DNA of 64,000 nt, taken from positions 98,846 through 162,845 of the forward strand of contig NZ_AUEA01000012.1 of the NCBI RefSeq assembly GCF_000425745.1, given 5' to 3'. The DNA comes from Pseudomonas cremoricolorata DSM 17059 = NBRC 16634. Lineage in GTDB: Bacteria > Pseudomonadota > Gammaproteobacteria > Pseudomonadales > Pseudomonadaceae. Below, piece by piece: positions 44,076 to 54,205 of this stretch (within the stretch, counting starts at the first letter, position 1; each line of letters begins with the position of its first letter). Made by a program: the position numbers and the translations under genes. The notes under the pieces were generated by a model. It searched no databases. It was given only the letters and a program-made list of their open reading frames with translations, and was not told where the DNA came from.

Positions 44076-45410
44076 ATGACTCAGAAACGTGCGCTCGACG
44101 TCGCAGGGGCCGCGCCCCTCGGCAAGCTTCATTACACACTGCTGTTCTGGTGCTCTTTCATCATGCTGTTCGATGGCTACGACCTGGTCATCTACGGCTC
44201 GGTGGTGCCGCGCCTGATGGAAGAATGGGCACTGACGCCGGTGATCGCCGGCTGGATGGGCAGCGCCGCGCTGTTCGGCATGATGTTCGGCGCGGTCGCC
44301 GTCGGCCCGCTGGCCGACCGCCTCGGCCGGCGCAAGGTGATCATCTGCTCGATGACCCTGGCCAGCCTCTGCGCGCTGGCCACCGCTTTCACCTGGGACG
44401 CGCCGAGCTTCGCCCTGGCGCGCTTCGTCACCGGCGTTGGCCTGGGCGGGGCGATTCCCAACATCGTCGCGCTGATGAACGACCTGGCGCCGACCTCACG
44501 GCGCAGCTCGCTGACCACTGTCATGCTCAGCTTCTATTCCATCGGCGCGATGATTTCCGCCCTGGTGGCGATGATGATCATCCCGCGCTTCGGCTGGGAA
44601 GCGACCTTCATCATCGGCGGCCTGCCGCTGCTGTTCCTGCCCTGGCTGGCGCGGCAACTGCCGGAGTCACTGCACTACCTGCTGGAAAAGGACAGCGCCG
44701 CGGCCAGCCGCCTGCTCACGCGCATCGATCCACAGGTGAACATCAGCCAGGTCAGCTTCGAAGCACCGGTCCGAACCTCGTCTGCCGCGCCGCTTTCGCG
44801 CCTGTTCGCTGAAGGCCGTGGGGTCGGCACGGTGTTCCTCTGGCTGGGCTTTGGCATGTGCATGCTGATGGTCTACGGCCTCAACACCTGGCTGCCGAAG
44901 ATCATGGTCGCCGGTGGCTTCGAGCTGGGGTCGAGCCTGATGTTCCTGGTCACCCTGAACATCGGCGCCACCTTCGGCGCGCTGGGCGGCGGCTGGCTGG
45001 CAGACCGCTGGGGCTGCAAGCCGACGCTGATGCTGTTCTTCATGATGGCCGTGGTGTCGCTGTGCATCCTCGGTATCAAGCCCGGCCCTCTGCTGCTCAA
45101 CATCATGCTGCTGGTTGCCGGCGCCACCACCATCGGCACCCTGGCGGTGATTCATGCCTTCGCCGCCCAGCAGTACCCGAGCGAGATCCGCTCGACCGGC
45201 GTGAGCTGGTGTTCGGCGATCGGTCGCTTCGGTGGCGTCGCCGGGCCGACCCTGGGTGGCCTGATGATGAGCATGAACCTGCCGCTGCAGCTCAACTTCA
45301 TCCTCTGTGCCGTGCCTGGGGTGGTGGCGGTGTTCGCCATCGCGATGATTCGCAGGCGCCCTGTGGCATCGCCAGGCGCACAAGGGCAGGCGCTGCACGC
45401 CCGTCCCTGA
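44076..45410 (+). CDS. MFS aromatic-acid:proton symporter (AAHS family)
   Basis: This 444-residue 12-helix transporter is of the PcaK/BenK/VanK type. The first-helix motif LFDGYDLVIYGSVVP and the loop 2-3 motif GPLADRLGRRKVI are diagnostic; the Asp in FDGYD is needed for aromatic acid transport. It probably imports mandelate, 4-hydroxybenzoate or a relative. A 9-bp inverted repeat begins at its stop codon. Confidence 0.9.
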   Translation: MTQKRALDVAGAAPLGKLHYTLLFWCSFIMLFDGYDLVIYGSVVPRLMEEWALTPVIAGWMGSAALFGMMFGAVAVGPLADRLGRRKVIICSMTLASLCALATAFTWDAPSFALARFVTGVGLGGAIPNIVALMNDLAPTSRRSSLTTVMLSFYSIGAMISALVAMMIIPRFGWEATFIIGGLPLLFLPWLARQLPESLHYLLEKDSAAASRLLTRIDPQVNISQVSFEAPVRTSSAAPLSRLFAEGRGVGTVFLWLGFGMCMLMVYGLNTWLPKIMVAGGFELGSSLMFLVTLNIGATFGALGGGWLADRWGCKPTLMLFFMMAVVSLCILGIKPGPLLLNIMLLVAGATTIGTLAVIHAFAAQQYPSEIRSTGVSWCSAIGRFGGVAGPTLGGLMMSMNLPLQLNFILCAVPGVVAVFAIAMIRRRPVASPGAQGQALHARP

Positions 45411-45434
45411 GCGCCCGCCGCTGAACGGGCGCTC
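45409..45434. repeat. Hairpin after the MFS gene
   Basis: GAGCGCCCG and CGGGCGCTC form a perfect 9-bp stem with an 8-base loop, overlapping the stop codon of the transporter. There is no T-tract. It may stabilise or partially terminate the upstream message. Confidence 0.55.
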
Positions 45435-45467
45435 GGGCGCCCAACCAACCCCCTTTGCAGACACCGG

Positions 45468-45485
45468 CCGCTCGATACCGAGCGG
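45468..45485. repeat. Hairpin upstream of the porin gene
   Basis: CCGCTCG and CGAGCGG form a perfect 7-bp stem with a 4-base loop, 45 bp before the porin start. Together with the preceding hairpin it could cause differential expression of porin and transporter. Confidence 0.45.
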
Positions 45486-45529
45486 TGCGGTGGAGCGTGG
45501 CGTTTCGACAACAATAAGAAGGTACCGGG

Positions 45530-46807
45530 ATGCGTCGTTTTCAATTGTCCAGCCGCAGCGTGTGGCTGCTCGGCTGTGCCTGCCTGGCCCAATCGTTCGG
45601 CGCCCACGCCGACTTCATCGATGACAGCAGCGTCGTGCTCGGGCTGCGCAACGCCTACATCGACCGCGATTTCAAACAGTCCGATGCCGCCAAGTCGCGC
45701 ATCGGCAGCTGGACCCAAGGCTTCGACCTGCGCTTCACCTCAGGCTATACCGAAGGCCCGCTGCAATTTGGCGTGGAGACCAGCACCCAATGGGCCTATC
45801 GCCTCGACGGCGGCGGCGGACGCGGCCCGGACAGCGTGATTCCCTATGACGCCAGCAAGGGCGATCAGGTGCGCGACTATGGCCGCACCGGCGTCACCGG
45901 CAAGGTCAAGTACTCGCAGACCGAACTGCGCGTGGGTGAGCTGCGCCCGCGTCTGCCGGTGGCCTACATCGACGACTCGCGGCAGTTGGTCACCACCTAC
46001 CAGGGCGCAATGATCGAATCCAAGGAGTGGTCCAACCTCACGCTGACGGCGGGACGCATCGACCGCATCGCCACCCGTGAGTCGTCCAATCGGGAAAAGA
46101 TCTACCTGATGAACGGCGCCAACATCCGCAAGCCCAGCGACGGCCTGAATTTCGCCGGCGCCACTTATCAGTTCACCCCGGACCTGTCGGCCACTTACTT
46201 CTACGGCCAGCTCGAAGACATCTACCAGCAGCACTACCTGGGCCTGTCCAACCGTTGGGCGCTGTCCGATACCTACGCCTTGCAGACCGAGCTGCGTTAC
46301 TACCAGAACCGCGAAGACGGCCAGGCGCTGTACGGCGCCATCGACAACAAGAGCTACGGCGCCATGACCACGCTCAAGACCGGCGGCCACGGTTTCGGCA
46401 TCGGCTACCAGCGCATGCTCGGCGACAGCGCCTTCCCGCTGTTCAACGGCTGGGCGCCGCAACCGTACCTGGTCAACTGGTCGACGCTGGGCTTCTTCAA
46501 GGCCAACGAAGCGTCCTGGCAACTGCGCTATGACTACGATTTTGCCGCCATGGGCGTACCGGGCCTGAAGTTCATGACCCGCTACCTGCGGGGCACCGGC
46601 ATCGACCGGGGCAACAACGAGCTTGACCGCAACGTTGAAAGCGAGCGCAACTTTGTCTTCAGCTACGTGCTGCAAAGCGGCGCGCTCAAGGGCCTGGGCT
46701 TCGAATGGCGCAACATCGACGTCAAGACCCGTTACGGCAATGGCCGGGTGTCGGGCGCCGATTACGCCGAGAACCGGCTGATCACCACCTACACCTGGAA
46801 GTTCTGA
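45530..46807 (+). CDS. OprD-family outer-membrane porin
   Basis: This 425-residue protein has a cleavable signal peptide (about 27 residues ending GAHA) and a beta-barrel sequence of the OprD/BenF type: DFIDDSSVVLGLRNAYIDRDF at the mature N-terminus, then ELRVGELRPRLPVAYIDDSR, and a final aromatic TTYTWKF. The family forms substrate-selective channels for small carboxylates, fitting uptake of the aromatic acids degraded by neighbouring genes. Confidence 0.92.
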   Translation: MRRFQLSSRSVWLLGCACLAQSFGAHADFIDDSSVVLGLRNAYIDRDFKQSDAAKSRIGSWTQGFDLRFTSGYTEGPLQFGVETSTQWAYRLDGGGGRGPDSVIPYDASKGDQVRDYGRTGVTGKVKYSQTELRVGELRPRLPVAYIDDSRQLVTTYQGAMIESKEWSNLTLTAGRIDRIATRESSNREKIYLMNGANIRKPSDGLNFAGATYQFTPDLSATYFYGQLEDIYQQHYLGLSNRWALSDTYALQTELRYYQNREDGQALYGAIDNKSYGAMTTLKTGGHGFGIGYQRMLGDSAFPLFNGWAPQPYLVNWSTLGFFKANEASWQLRYDYDFAAMGVPGLKFMTRYLRGTGIDRGNNELDRNVESERNFVFSYVLQSGALKGLGFEWRNIDVKTRYGNGRVSGADYAENRLITTYTWKF

Positions 46808-46907
46808 AGGGTGAGACGGGTGCTCTGGCATGAGCATCTGCGGCCCGGCCTTGCGTCACGAAGCCGGGTTCGTACAGCAACTATGGGATGCATTCGAAGG
46901 AGCAGTG

Positions 46908-47816
46908 ATGAAAATTGCAATTGTGGGCGCCGGCGCGATGGGCGGGCTGTTTGGCGCGCGCTTGGGACTGGCCGGGCAGGCGGTATCGTTCGTCGAGGCT
47001 TCCGAGCAGGCCATTGAGGTCATCGCCCGCCAGGGCCTGCGCCTGGAAACCCCTGACGTGCAGGCCACGGTGCAGGTGCCGATTGGCCGGGCAACCGAGC
47101 TGTCCGGGCATTTCGACGTGCTAGTGATCTTCACCAAGGGCTTTCACACTGCGGCGGCCATCGAGTCGGTGCGTCATCTGGTCGGCCCCGATACCTGGGC
47201 GCTGTCGGTGCAGAACGGCCTGGGCAATGCCGAGATCATCGCTGGGGTGGTGCCGGCCGAACGGGTCATCGTCGGCATGACCAACCTGCCGGCGGATCTG
47301 GTCGCGCCGGGCGTGGTGCACAGCCATGGCGAAGGGCATATCAATCTGTGGGCCGGCAACGGCGAAGACCAGCCGCGCGTGCATGAAGTGGCGGCAGTGT
47401 TCAGCCAGGCTGGATTGCCCTGCGAAGCCGACCCGCAGGTGCAGGTGGCGATCTGGGAAAAGGTTGCCTTCAACGCCGCGCTCAACTCGGTGTGCGCAGT
47501 CACCCGGCAGACCGTCGGCGCGGTCGGCGCCTCCGAGCAGGGTAGGCAACTGCTGAACAGCATTCTCGACGAAACCGTCGCAGTGGCCCAGGCCGCCGGC
47601 ATCGCGGTCGACCGCCAGCGGGTGGGGGCGTCGGTGGACTACGCCTTGCGCAACCACCAGCAGCACAAGCCGTCGATGCTGCAAGACCTCGAAGCCGGGC
47701 GCAAAACCGAAATCGATTTCATCAACGGCGCGGTGGTGGCCCACGGCAAGCGCCTGGGTGTGGCCACGCCGGTGTTGCAGGCGCTGTACAACCTGGTGAA
47801 GGTCAGTGGTGCCTAG
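46908..47816 (+). CDS. Ketopantoate-reductase-family dehydrogenase, candidate D-mandelate dehydrogenase
   Basis: This 302-residue NAD(P)-dependent enzyme has IVGAGAMGGLFGARLG at the N-terminus and the catalytic-lysine region VAIWEKVAFNAALNSVCAVT, typical of PanE/ApbA proteins. True panE is normally elsewhere. Some members of this family in lactic-acid bacteria are D-mandelate dehydrogenases (established). Placement between the porin and pobR, with benzoylformate decarboxylase in the same cluster, suggests oxidation of (4-hydroxy)mandelate to benzoylformate here (inference). CGAAGGAG supports the start at 46908. It overlaps pobR tail-to-tail by 4 bp. Confidence 0.8.
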   Translation: MKIAIVGAGAMGGLFGARLGLAGQAVSFVEASEQAIEVIARQGLRLETPDVQATVQVPIGRATELSGHFDVLVIFTKGFHTAAAIESVRHLVGPDTWALSVQNGLGNAEIIAGVVPAERVIVGMTNLPADLVAPGVVHSHGEGHINLWAGNGEDQPRVHEVAAVFSQAGLPCEADPQVQVAIWEKVAFNAALNSVCAVTRQTVGAVGASEQGRQLLNSILDETVAVAQAAGIAVDRQRVGASVDYALRNHQQHKPSMLQDLEAGRKTEIDFINGAVVAHGKRLGVATPVLQALYNLVKVSGA

Positions 47817-48682
47817 ACCTCTGGCCGTTGCAGGCGAAACTCCTTGGGCGTCAGCCCGGTGGCGCGCTTGAAGAAGCGCGAGAAGTACGCCTGCTCGGCA
47901 AAGCCCAGGCTGTCGGCCACCTGGCCGATGGTCATGGAGGTGTAGATCAGGTTGCGCTTGGCTTCGAGGACGACCCGCTGATTGACCTGCTGCAGGGCCG
48001 ATTGCCCGGTCAGTTGCCGGCACAGGGCATTGAGGTGGGCGACGCTGACGCCGATCTGCTGGGCGTAATGCTCGATCTGCTGGTGCTCGCGAAAGTGCCG
48101 CTCGATCAGCTGGGTGAGGGTGTCGAGGTGTTGCTGGCCACGCTCGCGAGGCCGGGCGATGTGCTGGGCGCGCTCGCGTGAGCGGCGCGACAGCCAAACC
48201 AGCAGCGCGCAGATCACCGATTGCAGCATCAGGTCGCGTTCCGGGCGGCGCTGGGTGTATTCCTCGGTCAACTGGGCGAACAGGCCGTCGAGGTAGCGCC
48301 GGTCGTCACCGGCCCAGTAGCACTCGGCTTGCGCCATCGGCTTGCCTTCGAGCAATGGCGCGAAGCGTTCGAGAATCGGCTTGGCCAGGCTGATGACATA
48401 GCCCTGAACATCCTCGGAAAAGCTGAAGCCGTGAATGCTCATCACCGGCACCACCTGCAACGCGCCACCACCCACCTGACACTCGACATCTTCGACCACC
48501 ACATGGGCCTGGCCGGCCTGCACATACAGCAACTGCGCCAGGTCGCCGTGGCGGTGGGTCTTGATCGTCCAGTCGTGCAGCCGGCTGCGCTCGGGAATGG
48601 ATTCGCAGTGGATCAGGTCTGGCGTGGGCCAGGAGGTCTCGCCGTAGAGCTTGAACACGGGAACACCGTTTGCCGCCAGCAT
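47813..48682 (-). CDS. pobR: AraC-family activator PobR
   Basis: This 289-residue AraC/XylS-type regulator has an N-terminal cupin-like sensing domain and a C-terminal double helix-turn-helix (HYAQQIGVSVAHLNALCRQL; GQVADSLGFAEQAYFSRFFKRATG is within residues 255-280). Gene order divergent to pobA is typical for the AraC-type PobR of pseudomonads, which activates pobA with 4-hydroxybenzoate. The 133-bp gap (48683-48815) is the shared promoter region. Confidence 0.88.
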   Translation of the reverse strand: MLAANGVPVFKLYGETSWPTPDLIHCESIPERSRLHDWTIKTHRHGDLAQLLYVQAGQAHVVVEDVECQVGGGALQVVPVMSIHGFSFSEDVQGYVISLAKPILERFAPLLEGKPMAQAECYWAGDDRRYLDGLFAQLTEEYTQRRPERDLMLQSVICALLVWLSRRSRERAQHIARPRERGQQHLDTLTQLIERHFREHQQIEHYAQQIGVSVAHLNALCRQLTGQSALQQVNQRVVLEAKRNLIYTSMTIGQVADSLGFAEQAYFSRFFKRATGLTPKEFRLQRPEV

Positions 48683-48782
48683 GGGTAATCCTCATCAATC
48701 CTCGAAAAGTCCTACAAATGAAGCAGAAATTGCCTTCTTCTCGGACATTTATCTGCGAAAAATACAGAACGATGAATCGTAA

Positions 48783-50000
<1,218 letters not shown>

Positions 50001-50065
50001 CCGCCCCGGCGTTGCGATCGACGACTCATCAAACGATGAGCGCTATTCCTATAAAGAGGTAACTC

Positions 50066-51541
50066 ATGACTCACCTTGCCACGCAATTCCCTGTCTTCAA
50101 TCAGCAGTTCATTGCCGGTCAATGGCGCGACGGCCGCGACGGCAGTGTGCTGCAGGTGACCAACCCGTTCGACGGCAGCCAGCTGGCGCAGATCGTCCAG
50201 GCCGACCGCGATGACCTCGACGAGGCCTACCGCGCCGCCGCCCAGGCCCAGGTGAAGTGGGCCGCGACCGGCCCGGCTGAACGCGCCGCAGTGATGCACC
50301 GCGCCGTGCAACTGTTCGACGAACACCGCGAAGCGATCATCGACTGGATCATCCGCGAGTCGGGCAGTACCCGCATCAAGGCGCAGATTGAGTGGGGCGC
50401 AGCGCGTGGCATCACCCTGGAATCGGCCTCGTTCCCGGCCCGTGTGCACGGCCGCCTGCTGCCCTCCAACGTGCCGGGCAAGGAAAACCGTGTGTACCGC
50501 GAAGCGCTGGGCGTGGTCGGGGTGATCAGCCCGTGGAACTTCCCCCTGCACCTGTCGCAGCGCTCGGTGGCGCCGGCGCTGGCGCTGGGGAACGCGGTGG
50601 TGATCAAGCCGGCCAGCGACACCCCAGTGACCGGCGGCCTGCTGCTGGCGAGCATTTATGAAGCGGCCGGGCTGCCTGCCGGGTTGCTCAGCGTGGTGGT
50701 CGGTGCCGGCTCGAAGATCGGCAACGCCTTCGTCGAGCACGAAGTGCCCAAGTTCATCTCCTTCACCGGCTCGACCCCGGTAGGCCTGAACATCGGCCGC
50801 CTGGCCTCGGGCGGTCAGCACCTCAAGCATGTGGCGCTGGAGCTGGGTGGCAACAGCCCGTTCGTGGTGCTGGCCGATGCCGACCTGGAGCAGGCGGTCA
50901 ACGCTGCGGTGATGGGCAAGTTCCTGCACCAGGGGCAGATCTGCATGGCGATCAACCGCATCATCGTCGAAGACGCGCTGCACGATGCCTTCGTCGAGCG
51001 CTACGCCGAGCGGGTCAAGGCGCTGAAGGTCGGCAATCCGCACGATGCCGACACGGTGGTCGGCCCGATCATCAACGCCAAGCAGTTGCAAGGCCTGCTG
51101 GAGAAGGTGTCGCGAGCCAAGGAGGAGGGCGCCCGGGCGGTGGTCGAGGGTGAAGTGCAGGGCCAATTGCTGCCGCCGCACGTATTCGCCGACGTCACCA
51201 AGGAAATGGAAATCGCCCGCGAAGAAATCTTCGGCCCGTTGGTTGGCATTCAGCGTGCGCGTGACGAGGCACATGCCCTTGAGCTGGCCAACGACAGCGA
51301 GTTCGGTCTGTCCAGCGCGGTGTTCAGCGGCAATCTGGAGCGTGCGGTGCGCTTCGCCCGGCAGGTCAAGGCCGGCATGACCCATGTGAATGACATCCCG
51401 GTGAACGACGAGGCCCACGCCCCGTTCGGTGGTGAGAAGAACTCAGGCCTGGGCCGCTTCAACGGCGACTGGGCGATCGAGGAATTCACCACCGACCATT
51501 GGATCAGCGTGCAAGGCTCGCCGCGCCGCTACCCCTTCTGA
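50066..51541 (+). CDS. Aromatic aldehyde dehydrogenase (benzaldehyde/4-hydroxybenzaldehyde type)
   Basis: This 491-residue NAD(P)-dependent aldehyde dehydrogenase has Glu259 (ELGGNSPF) and nucleophile Cys293 (GQICMAINR), with the cofactor region [13 protein letters not shown]. In context it should oxidise benzaldehyde or 4-hydroxybenzaldehyde, the product of the decarboxylase, to the acid used by PobA. Similar enzymes act on vanillin and p-hydroxybenzaldehyde, so specificity is open. AAAGAGG is well placed upstream. Confidence 0.88.
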   Translation: MTHLATQFPVFNQQFIAGQWRDGRDGSVLQVTNPFDGSQLAQIVQADRDDLDEAYRAAAQAQVKWAATGPAERAAVMHRAVQLFDEHREAIIDWIIRESGSTRIKAQIEWGAARGITLESASFPARVHGRLLPSNVPGKENRVYREALGVVGVISPWNFPLHLSQRSVAPALALGNAVVIKPASDTPVTGGLLLASIYEAAGLPAGLLSVVVGAGSKIGNAFVEHEVPKFISFTGSTPVGLNIGRLASGGQHLKHVALELGGNSPFVVLADADLEQAVNAAVMGKFLHQGQICMAINRIIVEDALHDAFVERYAERVKALKVGNPHDADTVVGPIINAKQLQGLLEKVSRAKEEGARAVVEGEVQGQLLPPHVFADVTKEMEIAREEIFGPLVGIQRARDEAHALELANDSEFGLSSAVFSGNLERAVRFARQVKAGMTHVNDIPVNDEAHAPFGGEKNSGLGRFNGDWAIEEFTTDHWISVQGSPRRYPF

Positions 51542-51562
51542 TGCCGTTCTCGGAGAATTCCC

Positions 51563-52345
51563 ATGCTCAATGGTAAAAAGCTGGTCATTACCGGTGTCTC
51601 CTCCGGCATCGGCGAAGAAACTGCGCGTCTGGCACGGGCGCAGGGTGCTCACGTGATTGGCGTGGACATCAACCGGCCCACGGTCGAGGTCGAGCAGTTC
51701 ATTCAGGTCGACCTGTCGTCCCAGGCCTCCATCGACAGCCTGTTCGGGCAGTTGCCCGACGGCATCGACGGTCTGGCCAACATTGCCGGTTTGCCGCCCA
51801 CGCAACCGGCCGAGCGCGTGCTCAAGGTCAACCTGGTTGGCCTCAAGTACCTCACGCTCGGTGTGGTGCCGCACCTGGCGGACAACGCCTCGATCGTCAA
51901 CCTGGCTTCACTGGCGGGGGTCGGCTGGCCGCAGTCGGTGCCGGCCATTCGCGACAGCGAGCACCTGAGCTTCACCGGCGTGGGCGAGTTCTGCGCCCGG
52001 CACGACATCGTCGGTGCGCGCAGCTATTTCTTCTCCAAGGAAGCGCTGATCGCCTGGACCCTGCAACACCGCTGGACCTGGCGCGAGCGCGGGATTCGCA
52101 TGAACGCGGTGAGCCCCGGCCCGGTGGACACGCCAATCCTCAAGGACTTCGTGGAAACCCTCGGCGCCCGCGCCGAGGAAGACATGAAGACCATGGACCG
52201 CCCCGGCCATGCCAGCGACATCGCCCCGGTGGTGGCCTTCCTGCTCAGCGACGCCTCGCGCTGGATGCGCGGCACCAACCTGGCGGTCGACGGCGGCATG
52301 CACTCGCACCTGCTGGCGACCGGCAACGGCTTGCAAAACAGCTAG
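51563..52345 (+). CDS. Short-chain dehydrogenase, coniferyl-alcohol dehydrogenase-like
   Basis: This 260-residue SDR has TGVSSGIGEETARL, NIAGLP, the active Ser in VNLASLAG, and Tyr/Lys in ARSYFFSKEAL. The pattern, including GVDINRPTVEVEQFIQVDLS, resembles CalA/3-alpha-hydroxysteroid-dehydrogenase-like proteins that oxidise aryl alcohols. With an aldehyde dehydrogenase 21 bp upstream, a benzylic alcohol to aldehyde step is plausible. It ends the plus-strand module; a 7-bp hairpin follows. Confidence 0.8.
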   Translation: MLNGKKLVITGVSSGIGEETARLARAQGAHVIGVDINRPTVEVEQFIQVDLSSQASIDSLFGQLPDGIDGLANIAGLPPTQPAERVLKVNLVGLKYLTLGVVPHLADNASIVNLASLAGVGWPQSVPAIRDSEHLSFTGVGEFCARHDIVGARSYFFSKEALIAWTLQHRWTWRERGIRMNAVSPGPVDTPILKDFVETLGARAEEDMKTMDRPGHASDIAPVVAFLLSDASRWMRGTNLAVDGGMHSHLLATGNGLQNS

Positions 52346-52356
52346 GACGCCCCGTA

Positions 52357-52373
52357 GGGCCGCAATGCGGCCC
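52357..52373. terminator. Hairpin between convergent genes (weak terminator)
   Basis: GGGCCGC and GCGGCCC form a perfect 7-bp stem with loop AAT between the SDR and the minus-strand DMT gene. The lack of a T-tract makes it a weak intrinsic terminator at best. Confidence 0.5.
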
Positions 52374-52395
52374 AATCCTGTCGATACACTCCCGT

Positions 52396-52923
52396 TCACC
52401 CGCGAACCACCCGCGAAGCCTGCTCCTGCTCCACCGCCACGGCAGGCTTGGCCTGCCCGCCGCTTTGCAGCGCGACCACCAGCCCGGCCAGCATGATGGC
52501 GATGCCCAGCACCCGGCCCAGGGTCACCGGCTTCACCGGCAGGCCGAGCAGGCCGAAGTGGTCGAGCAGCAGGGCGGCGATCATCTGCCCGACGATCACG
52601 CACAGCATGAAGTTGGCCGCACCGACCTTGGGCAACAGCGCCAGCGAAGTCGCCACGTAAACCGCCCCGGTAAAGCCCCCGAGCCATAGCCACCACGGGC
52701 CGTGCCCGGCGGCAATGAAGTTGGGCAAGGGCAGGCGCAGCGCCAGCGCGGTAATCAGCAGGGCCAGGCAGCCAATGCCCATGGCCACCGCCGCGCCCCA
52801 CAGCGGGCTGCCGAGAATGCGCCCAAGGGCACCGCCGCTCGCCGCCTGTACGGGAATCAACGCCCCGGCCATCAGCGACATGGCCAGCGGCAGCAGGGTC
52901 AGCAATAGCGTCTTGTTCAGCAT
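52396..52923 (-). CDS. DMT-type membrane transporter, YdcZ/DUF606-like
   Basis: This is a 175-residue protein with about five membrane helices: TLLLTLLPLAMSLMAGALIP, LWGAAVAMGIGCLALLITALAL, then WWLWLGGFTGAVYVATSLALLPKVGAA (residues about 76-102), which matches the DUF606/YdcZ family of drug/metabolite-type transporters. The substrate is unknown. GGAG 8 bases before 52923 fixes the start; the longer frame is not needed. It is divergent from the LysR gene at 53023, its likely regulator. Confidence 0.82.
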   Translation of the reverse strand: MLNKTLLLTLLPLAMSLMAGALIPVQAASGGALGRILGSPLWGAAVAMGIGCLALLITALALRLPLPNFIAAGHGPWWLWLGGFTGAVYVATSLALLPKVGAANFMLCVIVGQMIAALLLDHFGLLGLPVKPVTLGRVLGIAIMLAGLVVALQSGGQAKPAVAVEQEQASRVVRG

Positions 52924-53022
52924 GATGATCTCCAGAGTCCGATTCACGAAACAGCTGAAACCAGCTTTAATCATCCGCAGCACCAATGGAAATCGCTTGT
53001 ATGGATGAGGGTTATTCGCCTG

Positions 53023-53934
53023 ATGGATGAACTGCGCAAGATCGACCTTAACCTGCTGCTGGCACTGCACGCGCTGCTAAGCGAACGCCACGTCACCCGC
53101 GCCGCGCTGCGCCTGCACCGTAGCCAGCCAGCGGTCAGCCATGCCCTGGCGCAACTGCGCACGCACTTCAATGACCCGCTGCTGGTCAGGCAAGCCGGTG
53201 GCATGGTGCTAAGCGCCCGTGCGCAAGGGCTGCTCAAGCCGCTGCAAGATGCCCTCGGTAGCCTGAATGGGCTGCTCTCCTCACCGCAGTTCGACCCGGC
53301 GGTGGCGCAGCGGCGGTTCCGCCTGGCGATGTCCGATTACGCCGCCAGAATCGTCCTGCCACCGTTGCTGCGCCACCTGCGCCACGCCGCGCCTGGTATC
53401 GAACTGGCGATCAGCCAAGCCAGCCGCGAAGGCATGCTGGCGCAGGTGCAGGATGGCGAACTGGATCTGGCCCTGGGGGTGTTCGACGACGTGCCGCAAG
53501 CCATCATGCGGCAGACGCTGTTCATCGAGCATTTCGTCAGCGTCGCCGACCGCGCTTCATTGCCTGAAGACGAAACGCTGTCGTTGGAAGCCTGGCTGGC
53601 GCGACCGCAGGTGATGCTGGCGATGCGCCCGGATGCCTTCGATGAAGTCGAACGGGCCCTGGCCGCGCAGGGGCTCAAGCGCCAGGTGGTGCTGGCTTTG
53701 CCGCACTGGGGGGCCGCCATCGACGTGCTGCCCGGCACCGATTTGCTGCTGACGGTCGCCAGCCGCGCCGCCGATTCACTGCATGCGTTCGGCGAACTCA
53801 GGCAGTTCGCGCCGCCCATCGAACTGCCACAGATCGACTATCAACAGGCCTGGCATGCGCGCAAGGAGAATGACCCGGCGCACCGCTGGCTGCGTGATGC
53901 GGTGCACGCGGCCAGTCAGCCGCAGGCGAATTGA
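53023..53934 (+). CDS. LysR-type regulator
   Basis: This 303-residue regulator has the LysR helix-turn-helix (NLLLALHALLSERHVTRAALRLHRSQPAVSHALAQLR is residues about 9-45) and a periplasmic-binding-like effector domain. It is divergent from the DMT transporter across about 100 bp, which suggests it controls that gene. MDELRKIDLNLL at 53023 is the typical N-terminus; an in-frame ATG lies at 53005. A hairpin AAGGCCC/GGGCCTT at 54009-54030 may end its transcript. Confidence 0.9.
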   Translation: MDELRKIDLNLLLALHALLSERHVTRAALRLHRSQPAVSHALAQLRTHFNDPLLVRQAGGMVLSARAQGLLKPLQDALGSLNGLLSSPQFDPAVAQRRFRLAMSDYAARIVLPPLLRHLRHAAPGIELAISQASREGMLAQVQDGELDLALGVFDDVPQAIMRQTLFIEHFVSVADRASLPEDETLSLEAWLARPQVMLAMRPDAFDEVERALAAQGLKRQVVLALPHWGAAIDVLPGTDLLLTVASRAADSLHAFGELRQFAPPIELPQIDYQQAWHARKENDPAHRWLRDAVHAASQPQAN

Positions 53935-54205
53935 ACCGTTCGCCTGACGTGCCAGCGTCAATAGGAAGAACCGCTTCAGCTGAACACGTAAAAAAATATT
54001 TCCATTGAAAGGCCCGTGCTAGAGGGCCTTGGCGCGAGGCCCGGCGCACCAAAACTGGGCAGTTGGGAATCTTTCCTCTTAAGCACGGTCTGTCTCACAA
54101 CTGTTACACCCCCATGTCATTTGGCCGCTACGCAGCTGGTCGGGGGCGTTGTGCTCGATTTTGCGCAGGTGCATCTCGCCCTGCCGTGCTTTCTATGGAC
54201 TCTCT

